Source: Castanea sativa
Taxonomy: Eukaryota; Streptophyta; Magnoliopsida; Fagales; Fagaceae
Reading direction: 5' to 3'
Assembly: GCF_040712315.1 (NCBI RefSeq)
Contig: NC_134018.1
Location: 5,756,001 to 5,820,000, forward strand
Length of the DNA: 64,000 nucleotides
Made by a program: the position numbers and the translations under genes. The notes beneath the pieces were generated by a model that was not told the DNA's origin, did no database searches, and was given only the letters and a program-made list of their open reading frames with translations. The first letter of the stretch is position 1. Each line of letters opens with the position of its first letter. This document shows, one piece after another, positions 42,654 to 55,906 of this stretch.

Positions 42654-43043
42654 CCAAATAGGACAATGATGCCGCGTGAGCGTGTAAAAGTAGAATCTGT
42701 AACACACAATTACTACAATTCTTCAATGAAACCTATGTTCCACAAGAACACTAGGCTAATAGGCCAAATAATAGAAAAAAAAAAATCTCTCTAACAAGCT
42801 TTTATTAATCAACACATAACAATAATCAACTTTTCTGTAAAGAGTATTTATAATAATAGAATTTCTCCTACTCCTTTTTGGAAAAGAAATAATAAACTTA
42901 CTTTTACTTGAAAAAGGAAAAACAATTTAACTAGGAAAAGAAAAACAATTAAAATCCTAACTCAACTAGGAAAAGGATTTTAATTGAATTTGTAAAAGAA
43001 AATAAATCATAATTCCACTAGAAAGAGAAAACAACATAAAATA

Positions 43044-43880
43044 CTAAAATATTTTATTCTCTCTTAACCAATTTGCATCATTCTCTTGAGGTTGGGGACA
43101 ACTCGTCCTCGAGTTTTGTGGCAATCTTCCATGGTCAATTGGAACCTCGAATAATCCTCTCCATCCTATCCTTCTGCCCAAGACAAGACAAATCAATATG
43201 CTACTTATCAATCTTTTATCACTCATAATAAATCTTGATGTACGAATTTTTATTCTTGAACTCTTTTGCCACTTTGGGATATATGAAACAAGTACTAAAA
43301 AAGAATCCATGCACATATCCATAAACTTCATACCTCCTCCACAATGATTACTAAAAATCACAAGTTCACGCCTCTTATTAATCTCTATCAATTCTTGTTC
43401 AATAAAATCCTCCTAGAAGGGATCAATAACATTTTCCATTAATCTTTCCAAATTAATGTTAACTATATTATCAAAAAAAAAAAAAAAGAGAAGCTCATTA
43501 ACTCCAATGAAATCATAGTGTTTAATGTGTTCAAGTTCAAGCTTTAGTAGATTGAAACTTCGTTCATCAATTGAGAACCCATCTACTATTGAACAAACCA
43601 ATTGTACCAACTTATGATTATAATCAGTAAAATCAATAACCTTTTGTTTTTGAATGTCGAAAGTCTCATCAATGGTGTGAGTTATGGGCTCACCTTCTAT
43701 GTATATGACTTTATTTTTATCAAGCTCAATCTTGTCTCCTTGACTAAAATCTTCAAGATAGTCATTGTAAATTGGTGGAGAATCCCAATTTATTGCGCAA
43801 ACTCTTTCAATGTATTCATTGTTCTCTTTGATATCACAATCCTTCTCAATATCAAGATCCTCCTCCTCCTCCACCTCCAC
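43044..43880 (-). pseudogene. Unrecognised ORFs, probably a retroelement 3' remnant
   Basis: Minus-strand ORF 43880-43413 starts MEVEEEEDLDIEKDCDIKEN and is acidic, without a known domain. ORF 43391-43044 ends in RTSCPQPQENDANW. The nucleotide string CTCGAGGACGAGTTG there recalls the sequence that follows the polyprotein in plant gypsy elements (DLRT-type ending), so a transposon origin is likely. The two frames are separated by a stop. No function is proposed. Confidence 0.4.
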
Positions 43881-43928
43881 ATAACATGGATTCGGATGGT
43901 AGTTTTGAGGTCAATTTCCAACGGCTAA

Positions 43929-45566
43929 GGCGATGAGCTGCTTTGAAAGCGCATCAAACACTCCTCTGTTCTTTGAAAGAACGTCTCTAATTGCGCATCG
44001 CGTGCAACCTCATCGCGTTCATACACGTCATCTATGGCAACAAGTCTTCCCCCAGGTGCTTCTCTTTGTGCCATTTTAGGAACCTAACTTGGGACCTAAC
44101 CCATCTGCATCATACATGGCTGAAAGCCTTAAAGGATTGTTCTCTATTGCTCATTGCCACTGCCACCAACAACAATGGCTTTACCTGATCTATTAAACCC
44201 CGAGTTCTCTCTCTCATGCCGAACCAAACCCATGGTGGGCCTCCTTGCTCCGCCTTTCGCCTCAAGCTTTTTCCTTCTCTATCTCTGCTTTCTCTCTCTC
44301 TCTCTAGCCTGGCATTTGAAGGGGAAACGAAATGATGGTTAGGTTTGTACTGTTGAAGGGGTGCGATCTGGGTTGTGTTGAGGTGGTAACATCTTCACCA
44401 TCTCATTCTTGATAGCGTCAATCGGGATTTGGAGCACGATCTATTACAGGGACCACTTAGAATTTTTTGGGTTCTATTTGAGTGTTCTAATTTTGATGGG
44501 TATAAAACACATTTGCTGGGCATATTTCTAGAACTCACTTTCATTTTTTTTTTTTTTCGTTTTACTAGATCACTAGATGATGTAAAAAGTATGAATTTTT
44601 TAAGTGGGTTTGTTCAGAGAATAGATGGATGGTAATGGTATTTTTTCAATGTGTTTGTTGTTTTGTTGAGAGAAAATATAGAGGACCGGAGGAAGGAATA
44701 AAGAAGTGGAGTTGGGGTTTCACTTTTCATTGTTCCTCACTGATTTCCTCCAATTTTCCATCCATTACCTCTGTTAGTGATTATTTTCTATGTTTGATTT
44801 GTTCAATTGTGGTGTTGTTCTAATTTGTATACAAGTTTAGTAGGTTTTGGATGTGTATAATTGTTGTAGAGAGTGCTAGCAACAGCTGCGATTGGATAAT
44901 TTTTGTGTTCTACTGAAGTTCTTGAGCAAGTTTCTAAATTTTTTCAAAGCCACTCTTTGATTTTGTTTTCTTTGGTTTTGTTATGTTTTTAGTGTTTTTA
45001 ACAAAGAAAGTCCAAAGGTAGGTTGCAAACCCCTAATGGAGTGGACCATAGCCGGGTAAAGTGTCAAATTTCAAACCACAAATAGGCAACTTAAATTTTA
45101 GCCAAACCACATGTGCGTAAGTTGCAATTTGTCATTATTCTTAGTATTGTAGTAACATTTGTTGGCACTTGTACAGTTGTACTTTCACTTTTGGCAATAA
45201 GTTTGTGGTTGTTCTTGATGTTTCTTCATCAACAAGATCGTTACCAATGTTATTGTCTCTTGTGTGGCCTTCCGACCTATTATTCCATTTTTTTCTTACT
45301 GCCTACTTGTTTCTTATGTGTGTACTGTATGGTATAGCTGAGACATGATTTATGGGTCGAGTTAAAATCGGTATGGGTGTTTGAAGTTTGAGTGGGCCAG
45401 ATGAATCTTCTTGCTTTAATGGGTTGAGTGGGCTTTTTTCAAATTGAAAAACCCTCCACATTCAAATTTCATGACCTTGAAAGGCTTGAAATACATCAAA
45501 TTTCAATCGTCCACGTGGTCATAAAGGTTGCAACTTGCAGTCCTGGTGAGAATTTTGATTTGATAA

Positions 45567-45604
<38 letters not shown>

Positions 45605-47010
45605 GTTTTCTATATTAAATTTACTAGTTGTTTTTTTTTTAATATATTAGTTGTAATGTATATTTGGGGAATTTTTCATATTTGGGTTATTATTGAGGTC
45701 ACTCAATTGAGTGGGGTGGCTATCATGTGATTTGGTGGTTTTAGGCTGCGTAAGGGGTGTCAGTAAATTCTGGTGGCTCATATCAGAGTGTAAAATTTTT
45801 AGTGGAGTTCTTGATGAAGGGGTGATCTAGTGTTTTGGTTGGTGCAAAGATTTGAATTTTTGCGCACTATATTAAAGATTCAAAATTGATGCCGGACAAC
45901 CAATTCTCAAATATTTTTACAGAAAAATTGTCTAGAAAAAGAGAGATTACATTATAAATTGCATTTTCTAATTTTGCATAAAAATTAATTTAGTCTTATA
46001 ATTTGAGTTTCATTCAATTCAGTTCTCTAACTTTTAATTTTCATCAATTTAGTTATTCTATCAACTTCCATTATAGGTTGCTGATAATCCCAAAATGATG
46101 TAATTTTTGTATTTTTGAAATTTTAAAATTTAGAAAAAATAATAAAAAATATCGATAAAAAATTAGATTATTTTTCTCTCAAATTAGGAAGAACATTTAG
46201 ATTTCCCTAAATTTACATCAATATGAATTTTTGTATATATTCAACTTACTACTAAAATTAAAAAATATAGCCACCCAAATTCATCTCTTCTGAGCAACCA
46301 AACAAAGCCATAGCATCTAATCAACAAAAATCCTGAGTTAAAAACTTCCAAATTAACCTTAGAACCCACTAATAGCATCATCAACATGTAACTCACAACC
46401 CAAATTTGTGGAAACCCGATAACAAAAATTGTTTTTAGCTCTTGAAAATAGGAAGCTCTGGTTAACTCAATCGTATCACCCAAATACCCAACAGACCAAC
46501 TACCATAAGCAAGATGAACCAAATGTGGGAAGGATCCATCGGCAAGAGCTCAACTAATGTCAGATGAGGTATAAGGCTTTTAGCAAGCCATCACGAAGCC
46601 GCGTCGAGGTAGGCCAGGGGGGCAACGACACCACAAGCTTTTTGAAAATTTCATTTACTACCTTAAAAACTTGAAAAATTTTATCTAAATTATCTATAAA
46701 TTAACTTATTAGTCCCCCCTAGAATTTGATAATAATAATAAAAAAATGTTATGGACTTAGACTTTAGACTGTTTCCCACATATCTTAAAATTTGTTAAGA
46801 GAATCCCACAAAAAACCTGGTCTATTCCTTGGCCCATTAGCTCTTCCAAATAGCAAAAATAAAAATCTCTAATGTACATTGGTTGCCGCTGTTGCAGTCT
46901 TAACACTGCAACAACTCAACAATTGGCTTTGTTTCTTGTTGTCTTCTCCACTCCAACCTCCATTCGAGTGAATCAACAACCGGTGACCGACTACCTTTGA
47001 ACCAGTGGTG

Positions 47011-47011
<1 letters not shown>
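43929..47011. other. No gene seen
   Basis: Mixed sequence; short ORFs only and none with recognisable protein. (TA)n near 45569-45602. A stretch at 45950-46100 of the type TTTAGTCTTATAATTTGAGT resembles one arm of the foldback at 36324. Confidence 0.45.

Positions 47012-47082
<71 letters not shown>
47012..47082 (+). repeat. (CT)n(TA)n compound microsatellite
   Basis: About 16 CT units followed by about 19 TA units. Confidence 0.97.
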
Positions 47083-47085
<3 letters not shown>

Positions 47086-47767
47086 TGTTTTATCTATGCC
47101 CCTGATATCTCTCTCTATTTGGATAAAGGATCTCTCTAAAAGAAGTGTTCATTACTTTATTTGGCTTGTAAATGACGCTACTTCATTCACAACAACAGAT
47201 TAGTGGCTTGTAGCTCTAGCACGTTTTTCTATTATTTTATATTATATTTAACGTTTCAGTATAGGTTACTAAACTAGAAATCAAATTTAGAAAATAAATA
47301 TTGTTTTTAGTATGTGTAATTATAGACTATTGAAGCATTAAGATAAAAACAAATTTACAAAGTTGTTTGCTTTTATTTTTTTTTTTTTAACATAAACAAT
47401 ATTTTACAGTTTTTTTAAGTGAAAAGATTGGCTATATATATATATATTTTTTTTTTTTTTGGTAACCCAGATTGGCTATATAATTACTATATAAAATTCA
47501 ATATTCAGGTTTTAATATGTGGGTAATTTAATGAGAAAACAATCGATAATTGATGCATATTTTAAGAGAAAAAATATTTAAGATTTGGAGACTACTACAC
47601 AATTATCTATTTAGAATATTGAAATTTCAAATGTTGCACACCTATAATAGCTCAAAGATATGAATTTAAGGAATATTGCTTGATTTGAATCGTGATCTTA
47701 AGTTATAACGAATGATATTGGAATGAGTTTTTGAGTGGTTGTTTACTTGTTTAGTGGCGTGTGTGTG

Positions 47768-47768
<1 letters not shown>

Positions 47769-47813
<45 letters not shown>
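47769..47813 (+). repeat. (TA)n microsatellite
   Basis: Long TA run, interrupted once at its left end. Confidence 0.95.
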
Positions 47814-47817
<4 letters not shown>

Positions 47818-47895
47818 AAAAATTATTTCAAGATCAGTTATAAATAGTTTTTAAGGTGAGTTTGATTCAACTTTTTTATATTGTGTTATCTGAAA

Positions 47896-48390
47896 CTAGC
47901 CTCATCACACGTGCTTCGCGTATGCGATGAGGCTTTTTTTTTTTTAGTGGTCCTATATTTTTTTTTTAAAAAAAAACTCTATTTAATTATTTTATATATA
48001 TAATTTTTATTTTAAAATTTTAATTTATAAGTGAATAAATCAATTTGAAAATTAATGGGAGAGTTGTTCTATTTTTTAGGTAATGTTTTAGTGGGAGTTA
48101 AAGTTACATTTTTATCAGATTGTCCTTTAATCTACTTAAACATAGGATAGGTTGTTTAACTTATTTTTCTATTTAAAAAAAAAAACAATAAATGTATAGT
48201 TACTTTGAAGAAGTGGGTTAGTGGAAGAGTGTTCCTATTTTGTAGGCAATATTTTAGTGCAAGTTAGATATGTATTTTTACAAGATTGTCATTTAATTTT
48301 GTCTCTACTTAAACATAGGACTGTAGGAGCATTTTTGAACTAAAAAATGAAGAATCCAAATAGAGGAAGCCCCTTAAATAATAGTATAGA
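47896..48390 (-). mobile_element. Short non-autonomous Helitron
   Basis: On the minus strand it begins TCTATACTATTATTTAAGGG with A just before it. It ends with the hairpin GCCTCATC ... GATGAGGC followed at once by CTAG and then T. TC start, hairpin, CTRR end and insertion between A and T are all as expected for plant Helitrons. 495 bp, no ORF; the interior has an imperfect ~100-bp duplication (about 48045-48160 and 48195-48320). Confidence 0.85.
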
Positions 48391-49808
48391 TAAGATATTG
48401 ATAGATAACTGGAGGTAAAGTAAAGTAACGTTAAAGACCTAAAGCAATGGAGCACATCTCCTCCTAAACTTATGGCCACGATGGCCGTACTCCTAAAACT
48501 AAGACACCACTAACACTAATAACACAATCCAAATACAAATCAAATACTAACAACTTCCTACTCGCACAAATCCCTATCTTAACAAATACCTATAAACATG
48601 ATAATTCTCGATAAACATGAAACAACTAATAAATAAACATTAATATTATTTCCTAACAAATTAACATACATAACATTCCTTCACCACTGAAATCAGCCTT
48701 TGTCCTCAAGGGCTTAATCTAATATTTATTGTTTGATCTTTTCGGGTTGCTTCTCACACGCTACATAACTTCTTGGATGAGAAAAGTCGAGGTGGTACAA
48801 CTTTTGGTTCAACAAAAATGTCTTCAACCTTATCAAAATATTGCTCCATGAAAACTAAAACTCCAACAATTAGTCTAATGGACCCACAATTCCAAATACA
48901 TGTACATCTCATTCCTCCCCCCTTAGACTAGACCCTTGTCCATAAGTAATTGATCATTTATATTTTGATCATTAATCAAATTTTCAAAATTACATTTAAA
49001 AAGAAAAGGGAAAAAAAAAAAAGAGCTAACATGATACATATAAAAAAAAAATAGAACTCAAAGAAAGTCATTCATAAACTAAAGAAAAGAAAAGAAAAGA
49101 AAACAAAGAGGAATTTGCAAAAGATAGAACCTGAAAATTTATTGGAGCCTCTGACAATAAATGTCTTTAATCAAAGAAAATGAAAAGAGGATGTAGAGCT
49201 AAACTAAATATCTTCAATCTGAAGAAGAATGAGAGATAGAAAGTGAGATAGAAATTGTAAAATGTACGTGAGTTTGTGGGTTTTAAAGTGTAGGAGTTTT
49301 AATTTACATATTTATCCTCGTTAGTTAAAAACTTGTAAGTAGATATGATGAGGGTACTTTAAGTATCCAAAATGTAGAATCTAAATAGGGAAAGCCCCTT
49401 AAATAGTAGTATAGAAAATGACAATTTCAAAATGTGTGGTATTAAATTGAGATTTTTAAAAAAGAAGTCTTTTTTTTTTCTTTTTTTTTTTAAGTTGGGT
49501 GTTTGGCAATTTGTTAAAATTTCTGTTTGAAGTGTAAATTTCCAAAAAGTACAAGATATATTATTAATTTTATCTCTTCGTTCTTCCTGAATTAAACGTA
49601 TTTTCTGATCAAACATCTAGACCAATCACAATACATCAAACACAACAACACCACTCTTTCAAGGACTTTGCTACTCAAACACAACCCATAAATCCAGATC
49701 TACTCAAGAAAAAAAAATTGCAATCCCAGATTCGCTCAAAAAGAAAAGAAAATGAAATGAAAAAAAATGGTGTGAAATGTGAATGAGTTGGAAGGTCTTT
49801 TGAGTGCC

Positions 49809-49853
<45 letters not shown>

Positions 49854-50261
49854 CTGGTGATGGAACAAAGAAAGGTGAGAGAGTGTTGGATTTAGTGTTT
49901 AGGGAAGAAGGGCAAAATTGGGTTTATTGAAAAAAAATGTACGGTTAATTAAAGGACACGATAGAATGTTTTTTGCTGTGCTTTTGTATTGCTTGGTTGT
50001 CCAATACGAAAAAGTGACCAAACGCAAAAATTGCAATCGTGCCTTTTGGGCCCAAAAAGCCCATCTATGGGCCTTTGAAGAGTTAAAGTTAACTTGTATA
50101 AGAATGTTTTTTTTTTCTTTTTTCTTTTTTAAGAATATGGTTATATCTCTTTTCTTCTTTTCCTCGAAAAAATAAAAGGAAAAAATAAAATGGGTATATT
50201 TAGTTTAGCTCCTGAAAAAATTCTTGGTTTCGCCACTATTAGTAAGGTTTTTTGAAATCAA
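48391..50261. other. Intergenic with retroelement remnant and a second Helitron-like 5' end
   Basis: 48620-48960 on the minus strand resembles the untranslated 3' part of a retroelement (ACAAAGGCTGATTTCAGTGG and a G run GGGGGGAGGAATGAG), without ORF. On the minus strand at 49415 the string TCTATACTACTATTTAAGGG repeats the first ~40 bp of the Helitron above but is preceded by T. A (GA)n is at 49811-49851. Confidence 0.45.
49811..49851 (+). repeat. (GA)n microsatellite
   Basis: About 19 GA units. Confidence 0.96.
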
Positions 50262-50264
50262 CAC

Positions 50265-51315
50265 TAAAATTGCGTTTGGAATTAGAGTTTGAAGTTAGCT
50301 TATTTTATTATTTAGTTTATTTTTGCTACTACTCATGGGTCTCACAACACTTTTTTGTACTATTTATAAGTTTCACTGTACTATTTCAGCTAGTTTTTAC
50401 TTTTATCTACAGTACTTTCAACAAAAAAATTTTCAGTTTCAGCTATGTTGGGTTCTAAGACTTTAGGTTTAAATGTATTAGAACTTCAATTTGTAATGTT
50501 GGCAAACCATAATCAAAACGTTTAGTCTTATTTTAGACTTGCTCAAAGTATGTTTAAGTGTAAAGTTGGAATCGAGTGTACTGCAAGATTTACTGTGTAA
50601 ATCTGCTTAGCTCGATCGATCAAAAATTAGACTCAATCAATCGAACCTCGTGCAGATTTTTTTGCAGAATTTTCTAACTCAGCCCAAGCCCGTTTGACGT
50701 GTAGCGTTTTATGTTTTGTCTTAAGTATAAAAGGGAAAACCCCTAACCACGTTTTATGGTTGCTCTTTATGCTGTGTGTGTGAATCTCTTGTGAGATCTG
50801 AAGGTATTTGCCTTCACATACACTTAGGGTTATCAAGATCTAGATTGATGTCAAAAGCTTGGTGATCAATTTAGCTGCAGATTCAAGAGCTTAAAGATAT
50901 ACAAGCGGGAGTGCTTGTGCTTGCTGGGAATCCAAGAAAGAAGTGATCCGTGAACTCAGAGCTATCACGTGATCATGGTAGTAAGTTTCCTATTCGAGGT
51001 AATAATAGGATGTCAGTGGTCTAAGTCGCTTGGCTTTCCTTGTGTAAACTTCAATTCTTTCATAGTGGATTTATTTTACCTTGAGGATAGCTAAGTTAAA
51101 TCCTCTCTAAGTTTTTTACCGGCTTGGCTTTCCTGAGTTATCATATCGTTGTGTTCTTTATTTTCTGCACTTTACAATGATATGATATATTTGTGTTAAC
51201 CTAGATTTAAATAATTTACCTAAGTTAATCACTTACCTAAATAACTAGGTTAATCTGGTTGTGTTTAAGGGGTCTAAAAATGTAAAAACTAAATAAGTTA
51301 TTCCCAAATGGACTC
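50265..51315. mobile_element. MITE split by a copia-type solo LTR
   Basis: The MITE starts TTGCGTTTGGAATTAG at about 50269 and runs to TTCAGTTTCAGCTA at 50445; its end, ACTAAATAAGTTATTCCCAA, lies at 51288-51309. The two ends form an inverted pair (GTTTGGAATTA against TTTGGGAATAA in reverse). A second copy at 51514-51700 shows the uninterrupted form. Between them, 50446 to about 51286, is a block starting TGTTGGGTTCTAAGAC and ending GGGGTCTAAAAA with the look of a copia LTR; flanks AGCTA and AACTA could be a target duplication with one change. Confidence 0.65.
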
Positions 51316-51513
51316 TAAGCTTCTTTTTTTTTTTTTTTTTGAGAAAAAAATTCAACACTAAGCAATAGAAAATTTAGGAATTCTAGGATTTCTTAAATTG
51401 ACTCCAGATTATTATTGTTATAAAAAAAATTCTAATAAATCTTTTTTTTTTTTTGGGTAAAATGGACTAATGCTCCTTTCTCCTTCAACTAATATTTTAA
51501 CCAATTTCATACA

Positions 51514-51700
51514 CAAAAGTTGCGTTTGGTATTGGCTTAAAAAATCAGTATTTAGCTTATTTTTGCTACTATTCAGCTTATTTTTGTTACTATTCAACTT
51601 ATTTTTGCTATTATTTCATGAGTCTTATTTACAGTACTTTCAGCAAAAAGATTTCAATTTTAACTATATAAACTACTCTCTAATGGACTCGAAATATTCA
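51514..51700. mobile_element. MITE, second copy
   Basis: Starts TTGCGTTTGGTATTGGC, contains repeated AGCTTATTTTTG(C/T)TACTATTC and CAGTACTTTCAGCAAAAAG, ends near CTCTCTAATGG. Same family as the split copy at 50265-51315. Confidence 0.7.
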
Positions 51701-51704
51701 TAAA

Positions 51705-52715
51705 TGGCTACGACAAAAATTTTTAATGTACAAGCTAGCGCTTCCATGCTTGACTTGCTCTTCCCTATACCCACCTACATGCTATCTTCCAAAGTTAAGA
51801 TCCAGCGAATGCAAACTACTTACCTCAAACTCTATCATTTTTGTACGTACCAGTCCATGATTGTTGACCTCAATGATCTCGCTTGCACTACTACTCTCTT
51901 CCTCAATCTCACTCACGCTGCTATGTGTTAAACTGCTTTGTATTCCTGGAAGTTGTAGATGTACTAGCTTCATAACTAAATGTTTGCTTACAAAGCAGTA
52001 TAAAAGTCTTTTGGACATACGGAACTTGTTAGCTCATTTGGTGTTTAATTATTTCTCTTGTTATTTTATGTTTTGGACACATATTTGGTTATTTTGGGAG
52101 AAGAAAATGTATGATTTTTATCTTATGCACATAAATATATTTATTAAGTTAATTATATCTGTGGATATATATAAGGATGATATATATATGTGGGGATGTA
52201 TAAAAGAGGACCCGAATGGCTAATAGGTAATCTATTCATAAAGATTTAATGGCTCATAAAGTACTCATATAAGGATTACCATATATTATAATACATAGAA
52301 GGAAGTACTCATTATAATTAAGGGTATTACCGCTATTATTCATGTATTGGATTTTTTATTTAAATGAGAGCATTTCACAACTAGTTGACATGGGTAATAT
52401 CATTGCCATATTAAATGAATATCACTTATCAAATTATTTAAATGTCTCATGGGCCAAGTGTGAGAATATAAGATTTTGTGGCCCTAATTTAAGTGAAAAA
52501 TGAAAACTCATGTCATAAGAATTTTATTTGTGAAAGACGTTATGGTAAATAACAATTTCTAGGTAAATCTCAATTGGTATAACACCTTTAGTTAATAAAC
52601 ACCTTGAAATTACAAGTTTTAAACTCCTTGATGGAAGAATAGTAATGAAACAAATCTTAATCTAAAAGAGCCCCTAATTTGGCTTATATATATAGCTTGT
52701 GTCTCCATCAAATGG

Positions 52716-52770
<55 letters not shown>

Positions 52771-53579
52771 GGGAGAGAGAGAGCTTGAAATTGAGGTATA
52801 TTTTATTGAACAATGAAGCAGTACGTATATTTTATTTAGCAACTCTAGATTTATCTTACAAATTGAGGTACAAGAATTTTAGCAAGGTTGCTTGAAATCA
52901 ACACTAAGTTGAATAGAAAACATAAGGAATTATGGGATTTCTTGAATTGACCCTAGATTATTATTCTTTTTTATATAAAAAAATTCCAATAATTATTTTT
53001 TGGGTAAAATGGACTAACACCATTAAACTTTAAGGAGGTTGCATTTAGCACTCCCCTCCCCTTCAACTATTCATAAATGGCTGTGATAGATTAAAAAACA
53101 AAAGGGAAAAAAATATATACCTATAAATGGCCAAAAAATTCTTCTCTCATCCTTGTTTCCAAATAATTAATGACAACCAGGGGTGGAGCTACATTTTATA
53201 GCCGGAAAAAAATAGGTTCTACCACCCCCCCTACCCCATGTGTCCTTGACTTCTTGTTTCTTTTTTTGCTGAATGACTTCTTGTATCATTCAAATATACT
53301 TAATTACTTTGACCTTTTTTCCCCAACACGTCGACAAGCCCACAACTTTCATAAGTTTTACGATTTTAATAACTTTTACAAAAAAAAACTACTTTCATCT
53401 TTTCAATATGTATTTAATGTTGTACTTTCTGGCCACCTTCCAAGAGCCCTCATCACTTATATAAAGTTGTGATTTACAACTATTTTGTATTGGCTTTAAT
53501 TTCGTACTAAATTTAATTGTAATTTTGTTCAATTTTATGTACCCTGTATTTTATGTGGGATTTCTTTGTATGAGTTGTG
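51705..53579. other. No gene seen
   Basis: AT-rich; short ORFs without recognisable protein. Compound (TA)n(GA)n at 52715-52783. Confidence 0.5.
52715..52783 (+). repeat. (TA)n(GA)n compound microsatellite
   Basis: TA run followed by GA with GGGA interruptions. Confidence 0.95.
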
Positions 53580-54495
53580 TGTGAGAGAGAGTGTGAAAAC
53601 TCAAGGCAACATTAAAGATCAAAGAAGTTTTCGCGGGTAGCTCAAGAGAAGCCTTCCCGCAAAGTGAAGCCATGTGCTCAACACATGACTGAAATGCAAA
53701 GAGTCATGACAGATGGTGACAACTGGTTTTTGCAAGTATTTTGCGGGTAAGACCTTCCCGCGAGATACCTGCAAAACATTCTGTTTTGCTATTTTGTCAT
53801 ATCTGATACACCATGTCTCTACCCACACTATATATACCCACATTATTCACATATTGTGAGGAGTGCTTTTCAAAGAGAAAACCATAGTCACAATCCTTGA
53901 GATATAGAAATTGCCATACCCACAACCCTCTACACAATCCATTGTGGTTTTCCTCAACTCCTACCTCTTCATATCCACATCCTTGAGAGGTTGATAGCCC
54001 AAACACTTACCACACCCATTCTAAGTGTCAAATGAGGTTTTGGTGCTACTAAGAAGCATTGGAAGAAGCCAACCTTTGGCGGATGCAATCGGGCACATTG
54101 CGAGATCTAGAAAGCTAGACAAGACACTGTTCCAAGAAGCCTTGTTGGAGTAGGAGCTTGGAGGGCTTAGATGTACTGGTTAGATTAAGCTTGGAGGGTC
54201 TTTTGATATTCGTGTATCACAACTTATTATTTAGTGGATCGATTTATCGTTTGGAGGGTGGCAGAGAGGTTTTTTGCTGAGTTCTTTAGTTTCATCTTCG
54301 ATAACACATTGGCGTGTTATCTTATGTTTGCATTTCTCTTCCCTACTCTTTTAACTTTCATTTTATTGCTATGATTTGATAAATATGGCTTAGAGTAGTT
54401 TTATTGTTTGTTTGCTCGCATTTACTTTATTCCGCACTTAGTTTAAGTTAGTAAAATCAACCAAGCCGTAATATTTTAATTTAGGGGTCTAAACA
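53580..54495 (+). repeat. Probable LTR fragment of a copia-type element
   Basis: Non-coding block that ends TTAGGGGTCTAAACA, the same type of end as the LTR in the split MITE (GGGGTCTAAAAA), and shows a TATATATACCCAC box near 53831. The start was not fixed and no target duplication was seen, so the call is tentative. Confidence 0.4.
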
Positions 54496-55349
54496 AGGTC
54501 TTCTGTTTCACACAAATCCGAGTTTTCAACTTATGCAAATGTTCTCATAGTCTTACCGTTACTGTCTTCAATCTTTTCACAATTCTGTTTCTTCATCTCT
54601 TTTTTCATTTCTATTTTACTTCCAACTTCTATCCATTTCAATCAAACTTGAATTTCTATTTATTTATTTTGAGGTTGATGATTTTTTTCATTTATTTATA
54701 AAACTAATTGATAGTCTATATTCATTATTTTAATCTAGTATGTCATTCTAACATACCCAAACAACCAGATTTAGGTAGAATTTGGTTTGATAAACACATC
54801 TAGTGCTATTTGTCTTTATGTTTGACATTTGGAGAAGCAAATCTTAAAATTGATGTTTGAAAATTCAATAGTGGAGGTCATACATTTATGTAATAGAGAC
54901 ACACATATTTTTTATGAATAAATATGATCATTTAGTCTTGACCGGCCCCTAAAGACAATTTTCTAACTCTGTTCCCTGATGACAAGACAACCAATTTGGA
55001 AAATTTTGATGATGTTCCTAATTCCAATTCTTCTGTGTCCTAATTTGGCTTTTTTTTAAAAAAAAAATTTATGATTTTTTATATGTGCACAATTATTTTT
55101 CATTAATCTTTACTTCTTGTGCATTGTGCATGTCATATATTCTTTAAAACGCACGAAATGAACATGCTTAAAAAATAGATGTGGTGCTGTAGTTAAATTG
55201 AAGATGCACAAAATATGAGCTGAATAGATTAAATTTCAGTTTCTAAGAAAATACAAAGTTGGGTCAGTTAGAAATCTAAAGTTGATTGATCCACAGTGTT
55301 CAAACACTTTACAACTAGATTGATGATGAAACCAATGACAAAAGTGATT
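54496..55349. other. No gene seen
   Basis: AT-rich intergenic sequence without supported ORF or repeat. Confidence 0.5.
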
Positions 55350-55520
55350 TGTGAATTAGCATTGGTTATTTGCTATGAGGTAGGATTTTTGTGGGGGCTC
55401 ACATGTGAGTTAGAGGGATGTCTTATATACCTGCATATGAAAATTTCTCCATTGTGAGTAGCAGTACTGGTCTTTGAGTTTTGTTGTCGGTCGGAGGGTG
55501 TTTGGCTAAAAATGTGAGGT
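55350..55520 (+). repeat. 170-bp dispersed repeat, copy B
   Basis: Matches 39951-40120. Copia element 2 begins 12 bp after its end. Confidence 0.85.
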
Positions 55521-55532
55521 TGATGATGTTTT

Positions 55533-55567
55533 TGAAAGAAGATGATAATTCTTGAAAGAAAATTCTA

Positions 55568-55602
<35 letters not shown>

Positions 55603-55906
55603 GAAGAAATGAATATTGCATATCTCATAGATTACATCAGGTACAAGTATATATAAGCTAGCTAATCATAACTGAATTATGGCGCCAAACCATCCTAACA
55701 GATTTGGATGAAGTCTAATAGAGTAACAGAATACACACACGTGTATAATTGTAACTAACCAATACTTCAAGCACTTAACTATAACTACATACAGTTTTAC
55801 ACTAGACTAAACTATAGGTCATTTAGGCAGATTATGCAGCTGTGCTTTTCTATGAACTGATGCTATGCTAGCTAAACTTCTTGAGGCAACACCATCATCC
55901 TTTACA
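55533..55906 (-). repeat. 3' LTR of copia element 2
   Basis: 374 bp, longer than the other LTR because of a (GA)n expansion at 55570-55598 and a TATATAAGCTAGCTAATCA stretch absent on the right. Confidence 0.95.

Noticed and set aside
44154..44342. 62-codon ORF with Pro/Leu-rich start
   Set aside because: No homology and no gene context; CT-repeat derived hydrophobic tail.
51704..52223. Short overlapping ORFs of 75-120 codons on both strands
   Set aside because: Low-complexity hydrophobic or Ser-rich, no known motif, and in AT-rich DNA where such ORFs arise by chance.
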